This document shows positions 19,961 through 28,507 of a DNA stretch of 50,245 nucleotides, piece by piece. The DNA lies in assembly GCA_902521655.1 (NCBI GenBank), contig CABYSM010000006.1, positions 1-50,245 on the forward strand, written 5' to 3'. A program made the position numbers and the translations under genes. Every line of letters begins with the position of its first letter. Positions within the stretch are counted from its first letter, which is position 1. Origin of the DNA: an uncultured Pelagibacteraceae bacterium. GTDB lineage: Bacteria; Pseudomonadota; Alphaproteobacteria; Pelagibacterales; AG-422-B15. The notes beneath the pieces were generated by a model that saw only the letters and a program-made list of their open reading frames with translations, searched no databases and was not told the origin of the DNA.

Positions 19961-20426
19961 GGTGTTTAACGAAATTATATTCTACAGTATCACTGATGTC
20001 ATACAATCTTCTTGTCTTCTTTGATTTTTCATAATCCATTTTTAAATACATCTTATGAGCTTCCTTAAACCTAGTATCTGTCCATAAGAAAACTTTTGAT
20101 TTATTCTCTCTCACGGCAATATTTTCAACTTTTTTAACCAAATATTTTGCTAATCCTTTTCTTCTAAATTTTTGGTCAACATATAATTTATGGATTTCAA
20201 TTTCATTTGTTTTGCTTGGAAGATATCCCATGCATCCAATAATTTTATTTTTATCTTCTACAACCCAAAACTTCCCTCTTTGCATGTGGAAATAAGAGTA
20301 AATATACTTTAGTTCAGGTGAATCATTTTCAACATCGAGAAAGCAGTTTTTATAGTCTTTAAAACATTTTCTGATTAATTTAATAATCTGATCTGAGTCT
20401 TTATTTCTTGCTAGTCTGAGATTCAT
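19953..20426 (-). CDS. GNAT-family N-acetyltransferase
   Basis: This 157-residue protein has the GNAT fold. The acetyl-CoA binding motif A is KLYVDQKFRRKGLAKYLVKK (about 84-103), preceded by the strand IIGCMGYLPSKTNEIEI. VFLWTDTRFKEAHKMYLKMDYEKS is the typical motif B end. The acceptor cannot be told. It converges on the ABC permease with an 8-base overlap and diverges from an SDR gene with only 20 bases between the two start codons. Confidence 0.85.
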   Translation of the reverse strand: MNLRLARNKDSDQIIKLIRKCFKDYKNCFLDVENDSPELKYIYSYFHMQRGKFWVVEDKNKIIGCMGYLPSKTNEIEIHKLYVDQKFRRKGLAKYLVKKVENIAVRENKSKVFLWTDTRFKEAHKMYLKMDYEKSKKTRRLYDISDTVEYNFVKHLR

Positions 20427-20446
20427 AAGATTTAATTATACTTTAA

Positions 20447-21256
20447 ATGAGCTATTTTAATAATAAAACGATATGGATTACAGGAGCTTCCTCTGGAATA
20501 GGCGAAGCATTGGCTGTAAATCTCTCAAAACTAAATGCGAACCTCATTCTTACTGCCAGACGAAAGGACGAATTAGAAAGGGTTAAAAATAGATGTGGCA
20601 ATAGCAATGTACATATATTCCCGTGTGATCTAGAGAATATAGATAATATAGATGAACTATCAAATAAAGTTCATACTCAGTTTAATCAAATCGATATTTT
20701 GATAAATAATGCAGGAGTGTCAGCCTGGTCATCTATAAAGGATACAGATTTTGATGTATTTGAAAGAGTTATGAAGCTTAATTATTTGTCAGTGGTTAAA
20801 CTAACCCAATCTGTACTGCCAAAAATGATTAAACGAAAGTCTGGGCAAATCGTTGCAAATACAAGTTTATTAGGCGTTTTAGCAATAAAAAATAGAGGAG
20901 TTTACGCATCTTCTAAGCATGCAATGCATGGCTTTATGAATGTTCTGCGGGCAGAAATGCATGAACACAACATCAAAGTGAATACTGTCGCTCCGGGTTT
21001 AGTGGATACAGAAGTTGGGGTTAAGGCTTTAACTGAAGACGGCTCTACATATGGAAAAAATGATAGAGGTCATGCTACCAAGGGAATGTCAGCAGAAGAT
21101 GCCGCAAAAATGATCATGAATGCAATAAGAAAAGATAAAAGGGAAACTTATATCATTCCAATGTTTAGTATTTCAAAAATTGCAATTTATCTAAATAGGT
21201 TTTTGCCTGGTATAGCATCAATATGGTCACGAAATTATAATGAAGTAGAAGATTAA
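20447..21256 (+). CDS. Short-chain dehydrogenase/reductase
   Basis: The 269-residue protein has the classical SDR signature: TGASSGIGEAL (cofactor loop), NNAGVSAW, Ser in NTSLLGVLA, YASSKHA (catalytic Tyr and Lys), and VAPGLVDT. A C-terminal hydrophobic stretch (about 240-260) suggests membrane contact, like the DHRS7 or SDR7C group. Arg residues after the first strand (TARRKDELE) favour NADP(H). The substrate is unknown. A TATACT at 20437-20442 is so close to the ATG that transcripts may be leaderless. Confidence 0.88.
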   Translation: MSYFNNKTIWITGASSGIGEALAVNLSKLNANLILTARRKDELERVKNRCGNSNVHIFPCDLENIDNIDELSNKVHTQFNQIDILINNAGVSAWSSIKDTDFDVFERVMKLNYLSVVKLTQSVLPKMIKRKSGQIVANTSLLGVLAIKNRGVYASSKHAMHGFMNVLRAEMHEHNIKVNTVAPGLVDTEVGVKALTEDGSTYGKNDRGHATKGMSAEDAAKMIMNAIRKDKRETYIIPMFSISKIAIYLNRFLPGIASIWSRNYNEVED

Positions 21257-21265
21257 AATTTGAGT

Positions 21266-21850
21266 TTATTTTTGAATATCTTCAATTAGAAATTTCATAC
21301 TGTCAATGCCCCAAAACATTTCGTCTTCAAGATAGAATGTAGGGACACCAAATGATCCTTTTCCAATTGCGAACTCAGTATTTTCTCTTAATTTATTCTT
21401 TGTTTCATCACTCGATATTCCCTCAGAAAATGCGTTAGCATCAATTCCAGATTGATTTGCAACTTGGGTTAATATTTCTTGATCATTTAAATTCATTGCT
21501 TTTACCCAAATAGACTCAAACATGGTTTCCATGTATTTTTCTAAAAGCCCCTCTTTTTGCGCTAACACTGCGCCCCGCATATGAGGAACAGTAAGAATTG
21601 GAAAGTAAGGATTCATTTTGAATGGAATGTCTAATTTCTTTGACCAACGAGTAATATCCTTAAACATGTACTCACCTTTTTTTGGCACAGAAGCAGGAGG
21701 TTGGTTTCCTGTAGCCTTGAAAATACCACCAAGTAAAACAGGTAATATTTCAACTGATGCTCCAGTATCTCTTAGAGCACTTAAGTTATTATAGGCCAAA
21801 TAAGAGTACGGACTTCCAAAATCAAAGCAAAATGTTACGTTTTTAGACAT
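21266..21850 (-). CDS. 2-hydroxychromene-2-carboxylate isomerase-like (DsbA/GST-kappa fold)
   Basis: The 194-residue protein has VTFCFDFGSPYSYLAYNNL at the N-terminus, where the Ser of SPYSY binds the glutathione thiol in this family. It also has LGGIFKATGNQPP and the cis-proline segment GSFGVPTFYLEDEMFWGIDS. Characterised members isomerise aromatic breakdown products with glutathione, but many marine homologues have unknown substrates. It faces the SDR gene (convergent, 9-base gap) and diverges from lpxB. Confidence 0.88.
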   Translation of the reverse strand: MSKNVTFCFDFGSPYSYLAYNNLSALRDTGASVEILPVLLGGIFKATGNQPPASVPKKGEYMFKDITRWSKKLDIPFKMNPYFPILTVPHMRGAVLAQKEGLLEKYMETMFESIWVKAMNLNDQEILTQVANQSGIDANAFSEGISSDETKNKLRENTEFAIGKGSFGVPTFYLEDEMFWGIDSMKFLIEDIQK

Positions 21851-21891
21851 ATTTGATGATATATATATAAAGAAAAAAAATAAATAGTAAA

Positions 21892-23037
21892 ATGAAGATT
21901 GCAGTAATTACAGGAGAAGAGTCAGGAGATAAACTAGCAGCCTCTGCTATTAGAGAACTTAAACTTCAATATAAAGAAAATATTTACCTATTTGGTATAG
22001 GAGGTAATGCCTTAAAGGATCAAGGAATAGATAATTTATTTGATATTTCAGAAATTAATGTAATGGGCCTTATAGAAGTTTTGCCGAAGGTAATAAAGAT
22101 TAATAAAATTATAAATAAAACGGTTGATAAAATCATTGAGATGAATCCGGATATTATTTTTACGGTTGACAGCCCAGACTTTACCCTGAGGGTAGCTAGG
22201 CGAATAAAAAGTAAAAAAAAAGAACTTAAAATTATTCATTATGTAGCTCCAAGTGTATGGGCATGGAGACCTGGAAGAATTAAAACTGTAAAAAAATCTG
22301 TCGATCATTTACTCACAATACTGCCGTTCGAAAAAAAAATCTTTGACTCTCATAACATAATAACAACTTTTGTAGGCCACCCAATAACAGAGGTAGATTT
22401 AAGCGAATATGAAAATGAAAAAATTAATAAGCCAGACTCATTGCAAAAAGAAATATTTTTAGTAATGCCAGGCAGTCGTAGAAAAGAAATAGAAATGCTT
22501 CTTCCAATATATCTAAGTGCAGTCGATGAAATGAACTTAAAGGATAGATTCCAACTTGTAGTTCCAACAACAAAAAATATGACAAAATTAGTCAAAACTA
22601 TCATAGAAAATTATTCATCCAATATACCAATAGAAGTAATTGATGATGAAAAAGAAAAATATTCTTACTTTTTCAGAGCCAATTTTGCAATTGTTACATC
22701 GGGAACAGCGGCATTGGAACTAAGTTATTTTAATACGTTATACGTTACAGCATATCGCTTTAATCCATTAACCTTCTTCTTACTTAACTTAATGGTAAAG
22801 TCAAAAATTGGAAATCTGATTAATATCATACTTGGTAAAATGGTAATTCCAGAACTGCTACAAAATGAATGTAATAAAAATAATATTATAAAATTTATCA
22901 ATAAGTATTTAGAGAACAAAAATTACAGGAGCGATATTATAAATCAAACCAAACAAGCGATTAAAAAATTAAGTACTGCACAAACACCGAGCCGCTTAGC
23001 GGCGACAGCTATACTAGAAGTCCACAATGAGAAATAA
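21892..23037 (+). CDS. lpxB: Lipid-A-disaccharide synthase
   Basis: LpxB joins UDP-diacylglucosamine and lipid X to make the lipid A disaccharide at the inner membrane. The 381-residue protein has MKIAVITGEESGDKLAASAI, DIFTV-like VDSPDFTLRVARRIK, HYVAPSVWAWRPGRIK (family signature), FVGHPI and VMPGSRRKEIEMLLP (UDP site). The C-terminal SGTAALELSYFNT is conserved. So this cell makes lipopolysaccharide. It overlaps recX by 11 bases; lpxA, lpxD and fabZ are not adjacent here. Confidence 0.96.
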   Translation: MKIAVITGEESGDKLAASAIRELKLQYKENIYLFGIGGNALKDQGIDNLFDISEINVMGLIEVLPKVIKINKIINKTVDKIIEMNPDIIFTVDSPDFTLRVARRIKSKKKELKIIHYVAPSVWAWRPGRIKTVKKSVDHLLTILPFEKKIFDSHNIITTFVGHPITEVDLSEYENEKINKPDSLQKEIFLVMPGSRRKEIEMLLPIYLSAVDEMNLKDRFQLVVPTTKNMTKLVKTIIENYSSNIPIEVIDDEKEKYSYFFRANFAIVTSGTAALELSYFNTLYVTAYRFNPLTFFLLNLMVKSKIGNLINIILGKMVIPELLQNECNKNNIIKFINKYLENKNYRSDIINQTKQAIKKLSTAQTPSRLAATAILEVHNEK

Positions 23038-23557
23038 ATCCAGCTATACAGAGATTGAAGGTAAAGCCCTATGGTATTTACAGAGATACGCAACAAGCTC
23101 TGAAAACTTAAGAATATATTTAAAGAGAAAGGTACAAGATACACATTTAAATATTGGATCTGATGAAATAATAAATGCAATCATTTCTTCATTAGAGGAT
23201 CAAAAAATATTAGATGATAAGCTGTTTTCTGAAAGTAAAATTAGAAACTTTCTTAACCGAGGTTGGTCATTAAAGAAAATTCAGTTTAGACTTCGCGAAC
23301 TTAGAGTTAAAAATAATATAATTGAAGAATGCATTGCTGAAGCAAAGGAGATAAACAAAGATTTTGATTTAGTTGCTGCGGCTAAATTAGCAAGAAAAAA
23401 ATCAATAGGACCCTTTAGAAAAAAAGAATTAAATGATAAAACTAAAAATAAAGAGTTAGGAATTTTGTCAAGAGCTGGTTTTTCCTATAACATCGTTAAA
23501 CAAGTTTTATTTGAATCAGAAATTGAGGAACTAGAGGAATTATATGATCAAAGGTAA
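23027..23557 (+). CDS. recX: Regulatory protein RecX
   Basis: The 176-residue, basic, all-helical protein has the RecX tandem three-helix pattern: ALWYLQRYATSSENLRIYLK, ILDDKLFSESKIRNFLNRG, and SLKKIQFRLRELRVKNNIIE. RecX binds RecA filaments and limits recombination. The C-terminal repeat is recognisable (LGILSRAGFSYNIVKQVL). It begins inside the lpxB end and ends inside the next SDR gene, so three genes are chained by overlaps. recA is not in the window. RecX sequences are variable; the N-terminal motif makes the call. Confidence 0.82.
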   Translation: MRNKSSYTEIEGKALWYLQRYATSSENLRIYLKRKVQDTHLNIGSDEIINAIISSLEDQKILDDKLFSESKIRNFLNRGWSLKKIQFRLRELRVKNNIIEECIAEAKEINKDFDLVAAAKLARKKSIGPFRKKELNDKTKNKELGILSRAGFSYNIVKQVLFESEIEELEELYDQR

Positions 23558-24299
23558 AGTAGTTATTGTAACAGGTGCAGCGAGAGGTTTAGGTCAGAAG
23601 TATATTATTGAGCTGGCTAAAGAGGGAGCTCAAGTTGTCTTCGCAGATATCAATGACTGCAGTGAAACTGAAGCGAAAGTGTCTGAAATTACAAATGATT
23701 ACCTTAGCCTTAATCTTGATGTTACGGAATTTGATTCTTGTGGCGGTCTGGTCAGTAGTGCTGTTGAAAAATTTGGAAAAGTTGATGTTCTTGTCAATAA
23801 TGCTGCATTATATGGAGCGCTTAAAAGCTCTAGGTTTGAAGATATTGATCCTGAACAATGGGATAGAGCCATGAATGTAAATGTGAAAGGCTTATGGAAT
23901 TGTTGCCGTGCAGTTTCTCCAGTTATGAGAGAAAATAAATATGGATCAATAATCAATATAGCCTCGCTAGCTGCAAAATACGGAATGCCTTATGCTGCAG
24001 ACTATGCAACTTCAAAAGCTGCGGTAATCGGACTTACTCGTGTAATGGCAAGAGAAATGGGTAAAGACAACATTCGAGTGAATGCAGTGGCTCCTTCTAT
24101 GGTAAAGACAGAGTCAGCAAAAGAGTTCTTAGGTGAAAAAGCTGAAAGAGGATTTGAAGTAATTTCAAAAGGGCAAATACTTCAAAAAACATTAGAGGTA
24201 GATGATATTTATGGGACAATTTTATATTTGGCCAGTGATCATAGTAAATTTGTTACAGGACAAACAATAATGGTGGACGGGGGTAGTATACTATCCTAG
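23544..24299 (+). CDS. Short-chain dehydrogenase/reductase (FabG-like)
   Basis: This 251-residue classical SDR has VTGAARGLGQKYIIELAKEG, an acidic residue after the second strand (VFADIND, favouring NAD), NNAALYG, Ser in INIASLAAKYG, YATSKAA and the C-terminal TGQTIMVDGGS. That tail is typical of FabG-like and sugar or polyol dehydrogenases. The substrate is not decided. It overlaps recX by 14 bases and is followed 2 bases later by a 42-codon gene. Confidence 0.9.
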   Translation: MIKGKVVIVTGAARGLGQKYIIELAKEGAQVVFADINDCSETEAKVSEITNDYLSLNLDVTEFDSCGGLVSSAVEKFGKVDVLVNNAALYGALKSSRFEDIDPEQWDRAMNVNVKGLWNCCRAVSPVMRENKYGSIINIASLAAKYGMPYAADYATSKAAVIGLTRVMAREMGKDNIRVNAVAPSMVKTESAKEFLGEKAERGFEVISKGQILQKTLEVDDIYGTILYLASDHSKFVTGQTIMVDGGSILS

Positions 24300-24301
24300 G
24301 T

Positions 24302-24430
24302 ATGGTTGAAAAAAGAAGACTCAAAAGCAATCCAATAGCAAGGGAGTTGAGGACTACAAAATATAAACCACATAAAATTCAGAATAAAAAAAAAATTCAG
24401 GAACGTAAGCGAGTAAAAATTAAAGTATGA
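24302..24430 (+). CDS. Small basic protein (42 aa), possible ArfA-like or ribosome-associated
   Basis: ATG 24302 to TGA 24428 encodes 42 residues, about 40 percent Lys or Arg. The sequence includes KSNPIARELRTTKYKPHKIQ followed by a run of basic residues. Its stop overlaps the next start (ATGA at 24427), and it begins 2 bases after the SDR stop, so it sits snugly in an operon and is probably real. The order N-P-[IV]-A-x-x-L-R followed by a basic tail resembles small ribosome-rescue (ArfA-like) or nucleic-acid-binding proteins. This is pattern recall and weak. Function unknown. Confidence 0.6.
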   Translation: MVEKRRLKSNPIARELRTTKYKPHKIQNKKKIQERKRVKIKV

Positions 24431-25092
24431 TTAGTGTCTCTGAGGCTGTTGAAAACCGAAAATCGATAAGATCATTTATTGATAAGCCTGTAAACGATGA
24501 AATAATTACAAGAATTTTAGAAAAATCAGGCAGATCACCATCTGGAGGTAACTTGCAACCTTGGAAGATCTATATTCTAAATGGGCAAACTATGTATGAC
24601 TTTCTTTCTTTTCAAAAAGATTGGAAAGGCACAGATCACCCTGAGTACCCGATCTATCCATCAAAGCTTAAGGAGCCATACAGAACATCAAGATTTGAGG
24701 TAGGCGAACAGCTTTACGGCTCAATAGGTATTGAACGCGAAGACAAAGTAGCAAGATATAATCAGATGCTTGAAAATTTTAACTTTTTTGGAGCTCCTGC
24801 GGCACTTTTTTGCTTTATAGATCGTCAGATGAATCAACCTCAATGGTCAGATTTAGGCATGTTTTTGCAAACATTTATGTTATTAGCGCAAGAGGAGGGC
24901 ATTGATACTTGTGCTCAAGAGTCGTGGTCGTTAAAGCAAAAATTAGTTTCAGAGTTTGTCAATGCTGAAGCCGATCTTATGTTGTTCTGTGGTATGGCAA
25001 TTGGTTATAAAGAGATATCTGCACCAATAAATAATTATCAGACCAAGAGAAGAAACATCAATGAATGGGTGACGTTTGTTTCTAAAAAGTAA
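24427..25092 (+). CDS. Nitroreductase-family FMN oxidoreductase
   Basis: The 221-residue protein has the nitroreductase N-terminus ENRKSIRSFIDKPVNDEII and SGRSPSGGNLQPWKIYIL, which hold FMN phosphate. The middle has GAPAALFCFIDRQM and the C-terminus MLFCGMAIGYKE. These enzymes reduce nitro groups, quinones or flavins with NAD(P)H as dimers; the natural substrate is unknown. It overlaps the small basic gene before it and ends 1 base from the convergent dehalogenase-like gene. Confidence 0.88.
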   Translation: MISVSEAVENRKSIRSFIDKPVNDEIITRILEKSGRSPSGGNLQPWKIYILNGQTMYDFLSFQKDWKGTDHPEYPIYPSKLKEPYRTSRFEVGEQLYGSIGIEREDKVARYNQMLENFNFFGAPAALFCFIDRQMNQPQWSDLGMFLQTFMLLAQEEGIDTCAQESWSLKQKLVSEFVNAEADLMLFCGMAIGYKEISAPINNYQTKRRNINEWVTFVSKK

Positions 25093-25093
25093 A

Positions 25094-25987
25094 TTACTTA
25101 TAAAGATTATTTATAGCTTCAGCTAACTCTTCTGGCTGATCTTCTTGTATAAAATGGCCACCATGAATTAACTTATGATTCATTCCCTCACAACCTGGAA
25201 TTAATTTTTGAAATAATTTTTCACCACCAGCGGAGACCTTATCTTCAGTTCCGAATATTGTTACTGTTGGCTTATTGAATTCTTTCAAAATTTTCCAAGC
25301 CTCTATATTTTCAGGAACACTTGGAGCATCTGGATCCATGGGCACAAGAGTTGGGAATTGTCTTGCGCACGCCAAGTAATCCTCTCCTGGAAAGGGAGCA
25401 TTGTAGGCCTCAACTGCTTTATCGGATATTTTGTTGACTGTGCCTCCATACACAATTCTTCCAGAATTAAACTTTTCAACAGTCTGACTATATTTTTTCC
25501 AAGCATCAAACCCCTCTGAAGATCCTTTGCCAATGGGTAGCCACGTATTTGATAGAACGAGTCCATTAAATAATTCAGGATGATTGGCAACTATTCTTAA
25601 ACCAATAAGTCCTCCCCAATCTTGGGCAAAAAGAGTAATATTTTTTAAGCCTAACTGACTGATAATTTCAGATGTCCACACTACATGTCTTTCGTAAGTA
25701 TATTCCTCCTTTTCTTTAATCTTATCTGATTTACCAAAACCAATTAAATCGGGTGCAATTATACGTTTTCCACTTTTTTCCAAAATGGGAATCATTTTTC
25801 TGTAAAGATATGACCATGTTGGCTCACCATGAAGAAGTAATATTGTTTCATCACTATCACTGTTCACATCAACATAGTGCATTCTAGCACTAAGATTATC
25901 AGCTATCTTAATCGTGATATAATTTTCGTTAAAATTATAATCTTCTAGATTATTAAAGCATTCCTCTGGTGTCCTTAGAATTTCCAT
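25094..25987 (-). CDS. Haloalkane dehalogenase-like alpha/beta hydrolase (HLD-I type)
   Basis: The 297-residue protein matches the DhlA group. HGEPTWSYLYRKMIP is at 53-67 (oxyanion Glu55). The nucleophile Asp123 is in FAQDWGGLIGL, with halide-binding Trp124 next to it. A second Trp163 lies in FDAWKKY, at the position of the other halide Trp in DhlA. The acid is Asp249 (GTEDKVSAGG) and the base His278 (HGGHFIQED). All five active-site elements are therefore present, which supports hydrolytic removal of halide from small haloalkanes. Close relatives can act on other substrates, so activity is not proven. It ends 1 base from the nitroreductase. Confidence 0.85.
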   Translation of the reverse strand: MEILRTPEECFNNLEDYNFNENYITIKIADNLSARMHYVDVNSDSDETILLLHGEPTWSYLYRKMIPILEKSGKRIIAPDLIGFGKSDKIKEKEEYTYERHVVWTSEIISQLGLKNITLFAQDWGGLIGLRIVANHPELFNGLVLSNTWLPIGKGSSEGFDAWKKYSQTVEKFNSGRIVYGGTVNKISDKAVEAYNAPFPGEDYLACARQFPTLVPMDPDAPSVPENIEAWKILKEFNKPTVTIFGTEDKVSAGGEKLFQKLIPGCEGMNHKLIHGGHFIQEDQPEELAEAINNLYK

Positions 25988-26040
25988 ACACGAATACTAC
26001 AATAAGATTAAAATAAAAAAATACTAATTATCATCAATAA

Positions 26041-27279
26041 TTAATCTTCAAGGTATTCTTCTGCGTCAGGATAAAGCTCCATGGAAGTAGGAGCGGCACG
26101 ACTACTCATTAATACAGTATTTCCTTGCTCATCAAGTGGTACGGCTGTTCGAACTGACATTCTGTATAGACCAAATAAACCTAAGCTAGAATGAGTTAGA
26201 AATAGATAAATCCAAAAACCATTTGCTCCTACTAAGTCAATGGCCAACCCAGCTAGAATTGGTCCAAGGGTAAGGCCGATACCGCCTGCTAGCTGAAGAC
26301 CTGAGCTTGCAGCAACCATTTCTTTTTTAGAAAGAAAGTCATTAGTATGAGCAATAGCAAGCGGATAAAGAGGGACAGTCAACCCACCAAAAATAAAAGT
26401 GATAGATATTAAAAAGAAAAAACTGTTACCAAAAATTACTGCGAGTACAGCCAACAGCCCTGCTAACAATGATACAATTACTATAATAGTTCTTCTATCG
26501 TATTTATCTGAGAGGTATCCAACAAGATATTGGTTAATCGCACCGCCAATGATAAAGGTAAACATAAATATGGATACTTGTTGAACTGTCAAACCACTTG
26601 TAATTCCATAAATAGTCCCGATTCCCCATAATGCTCCATGAGCAAGGCCAGTAAGCATTGCCGCCACCACTCCTAAAGGTGAAGTTTTATATAATTCTTT
26701 AATTGATAAGAACTCAATTACACTAAAGTCTGGCTGCTTACTAACAACCACCAAAATAGGTACTAATGAAATTGAAATAAGGATTGAAACCAACATAAAT
26801 AGTGAAGCTGTTTCTGGATCAGCAATGTTTAAAAAAAGTTGTCCTAAAGCACTTCCCGCCATACTTACCATCATGTAGACAGACAAGGCCTGACCTCTAT
26901 TTTCATTTTCAGATAAATCATTAATCCAACTTTCTGCCACTGTATACATGCCTACAAAACACATTCCGGAAATGAATCTCATTAAAAACCAACCTAGAAA
27001 ACTTACGTGAATTGAGTGAAACAGAATAGATATTGATGCAATTGAAGCTAAAGCAGCGAACATTCTCACATGTCCAACTTTTCTAATGCGACGAGGAATA
27101 ATTAAAGCACCACTTAAAAAACCTGCATAATAGCCAGTTAAGATTATACCAGCAGAAAGGGCAGAGTATCCCTCAATTGATGCTCTTACTCCAATAAGGC
27201 TTCCTTGAAGTCCATTGGCAAGCATCATCATGCCAACTCCAAAAAACAGAGCCCATGTTCCCTTGAGCAAATTATACAT
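26041..27279 (-). CDS. Major facilitator superfamily transporter
   Basis: This 412-residue protein has 12 predicted membrane helices and the MFS loop motif in YLSDKYDRRTIIVIVSLL between helices 8 and 9. Features such as GVRASIEGYSALSAGIILTG and FISGMCFVGMYTVAESWIND resemble the YcaD-like group of small-molecule carriers. The C-terminal 40 residues are hydrophilic. The substrate cannot be inferred. It is followed by a membrane methyltransferase-like gene on the same strand and precedes the dehalogenase-like gene after 53 bases. Confidence 0.88.
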   Translation of the reverse strand: MYNLLKGTWALFFGVGMMMLANGLQGSLIGVRASIEGYSALSAGIILTGYYAGFLSGALIIPRRIRKVGHVRMFAALASIASISILFHSIHVSFLGWFLMRFISGMCFVGMYTVAESWINDLSENENRGQALSVYMMVSMAGSALGQLFLNIADPETASLFMLVSILISISLVPILVVVSKQPDFSVIEFLSIKELYKTSPLGVVAAMLTGLAHGALWGIGTIYGITSGLTVQQVSIFMFTFIIGGAINQYLVGYLSDKYDRRTIIVIVSLLAGLLAVLAVIFGNSFFFLISITFIFGGLTVPLYPLAIAHTNDFLSKKEMVAASSGLQLAGGIGLTLGPILAGLAIDLVGANGFWIYLFLTHSSLGLFGLYRMSVRTAVPLDEQGNTVLMSSRAAPTSMELYPDAEEYLED

Positions 27280-27298
27280 AGTAATTTTAGAAATTAAT

Positions 27299-27775
27299 TC
27301 AAAGCCATCTTCTGACTGACTTCTTATAGTCTAAATAAACTTTTCCAAATTCTTTTTCAAGATATTTTTCTTCAGGAATGATTACTCCATAGTGAAGAAG
27401 CACGAAGGCAATTAATGCAGCGATCATATACCACTGTGAATTAAACGCCAAACTACAGCCTACAAGAATCATGATCATAGCCAGATAAACTGGATTACGA
27501 GAGTATTTAAATGTAGCTCCGACAAATATCTGATTTTGCACTGATTTAGGATGCGGGTTTTCCTCATTTGAAAGGAAAATTTTTAAAGTATAGAAAACAG
27601 TGATTAGTGCTAAAGCAATAATGAGTAAGCCAAGTAATAACTGAAAATGACCACCGCTAAGTAGAGGTGTTGGCTGAATAAACACTTCAAGGATACAAGA
27701 AGTAAGTAATGAAATTATTAATAAATAAGGAGGAAAAAGCCATGTCTTTGCTCCATTTAAATTTTTTCTATTCAT
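27299..27775 (-). CDS. Isoprenylcysteine carboxyl methyltransferase-like membrane protein
   Basis: The 158-residue protein has about four to five membrane segments and the ICMT/PEMT-like signature FKYSRNPVYLAMIMILVG followed by HYGVIIPEEKYLEKEFGKVYLDYKKSVRRW. These residues bind S-adenosylmethionine in the family. Bacterial members methylate unknown small molecules, lipids or thiols. It reads in the same direction as the MFS gene and diverges from hisI with a 64-base gap. Confidence 0.82.
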   Translation of the reverse strand: MNRKNLNGAKTWLFPPYLLIISLLTSCILEVFIQPTPLLSGGHFQLLLGLLIIALALITVFYTLKIFLSNEENPHPKSVQNQIFVGATFKYSRNPVYLAMIMILVGCSLAFNSQWYMIAALIAFVLLHYGVIIPEEKYLEKEFGKVYLDYKKSVRRWL

Positions 27776-27839
27776 ATTTATTTGTAAATTTATAAGTTTT
27801 AAGTTAAACCGACCTTCTATTATTTTACAAGTTAAAACT

Positions 27840-28304
27840 ATGTTTCAAAAACGTACATCAGTAGCTCAGGTAGAGGAAAGCGATAATCTTGCACCAAAAT
27901 TCGACGAAAATGGGCTCATTGTGGTGACTACTTTAGATAGCCAAACAAAAGAGATCTTGATGGTCGGTTATATGAATGAAGAGTCTCTAACCAAATCAAT
28001 TGAGACTAAAGAGGCTCACTATTATAGCAGGAGTCGAAAGGCAATATGGCATAAGGGAGCGAAAAGCGGTTATGTTCAAAAAATCAAAGAAATATTAATA
28101 GATGATGACCAAGACTCCCTCTGTATGATGGTTGACATTGGTGAAAATGGTGCCAGCTGCCACGTTGGTTATAAGTCTTGTTTTTATAGAGAAATTGACT
28201 TAGAAGATACAAAAAATAAACCGGGTTTAAGGTTTAAAACAACAAAGAAAGTTTTTGATCCTAACATAGTTTATGGAGATGAACCTAACCCAACTAAATT
28301 ATAA
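27840..28304 (+). CDS. hisI: Phosphoribosyl-AMP cyclohydrolase
   Basis: HisI opens the adenine ring of phosphoribosyl-AMP in histidine synthesis. The 154-residue protein has HYYSRSRKAIWHKGAKSGYV and SCHVGYKSCFYRE, with Zn ligands Cys107 and Cys114. The metal motif usually written DCDQD reads DDDQD (88-92), so Asp89 stands where many family members have the third Zn cysteine; this variant may be common in alphaproteobacteria. No hisE domain is fused. rpmF follows after 14 bases, an unusual partner; other his genes are not in the window. Confidence 0.95.
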   Translation: MFQKRTSVAQVEESDNLAPKFDENGLIVVTTLDSQTKEILMVGYMNEESLTKSIETKEAHYYSRSRKAIWHKGAKSGYVQKIKEILIDDDQDSLCMMVDIGENGASCHVGYKSCFYREIDLEDTKNKPGLRFKTTKKVFDPNIVYGDEPNPTKL

Positions 28305-28318
28305 GGGACTTTTTAGAA

Positions 28319-28504
28319 ATGGCTGTACCTAAGAGTAAGATATCAAATTCAAGAAGAGGAATGAGAAGATCTCATCTAAGATTAAAAGGGAAAAACTTTA
28401 TTGAAGATAAAGAGTCTGGTGAAATGCGTTTACCGCATCATGTTGACATGACTACAGGCACATATAACGGAAAAAAAATCTTTACCCCCAAAGCTGAAAA
28501 GTAA
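28319..28504 (+). CDS. rpmF: Ribosomal protein bL32
   Basis: The 61-residue basic protein begins MAVPKSKISNSRRGMRRSH, the standard bL32 start, and has the C-terminal RLPHHVDMTTGTYNGKK. It lacks the Zn-ribbon cysteines, as in most proteobacterial forms. It belongs to the large ribosomal subunit near the peptidyl transferase region. Here it follows hisI rather than lying with plsX/fabH, a local rearrangement. The convergent dgcA-like gene ends 3 bases away. Confidence 0.97.
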   Translation: MAVPKSKISNSRRGMRRSHLRLKGKNFIEDKESGEMRLPHHVDMTTGTYNGKKIFTPKAEK

Positions 28505-28507
28505 TTT

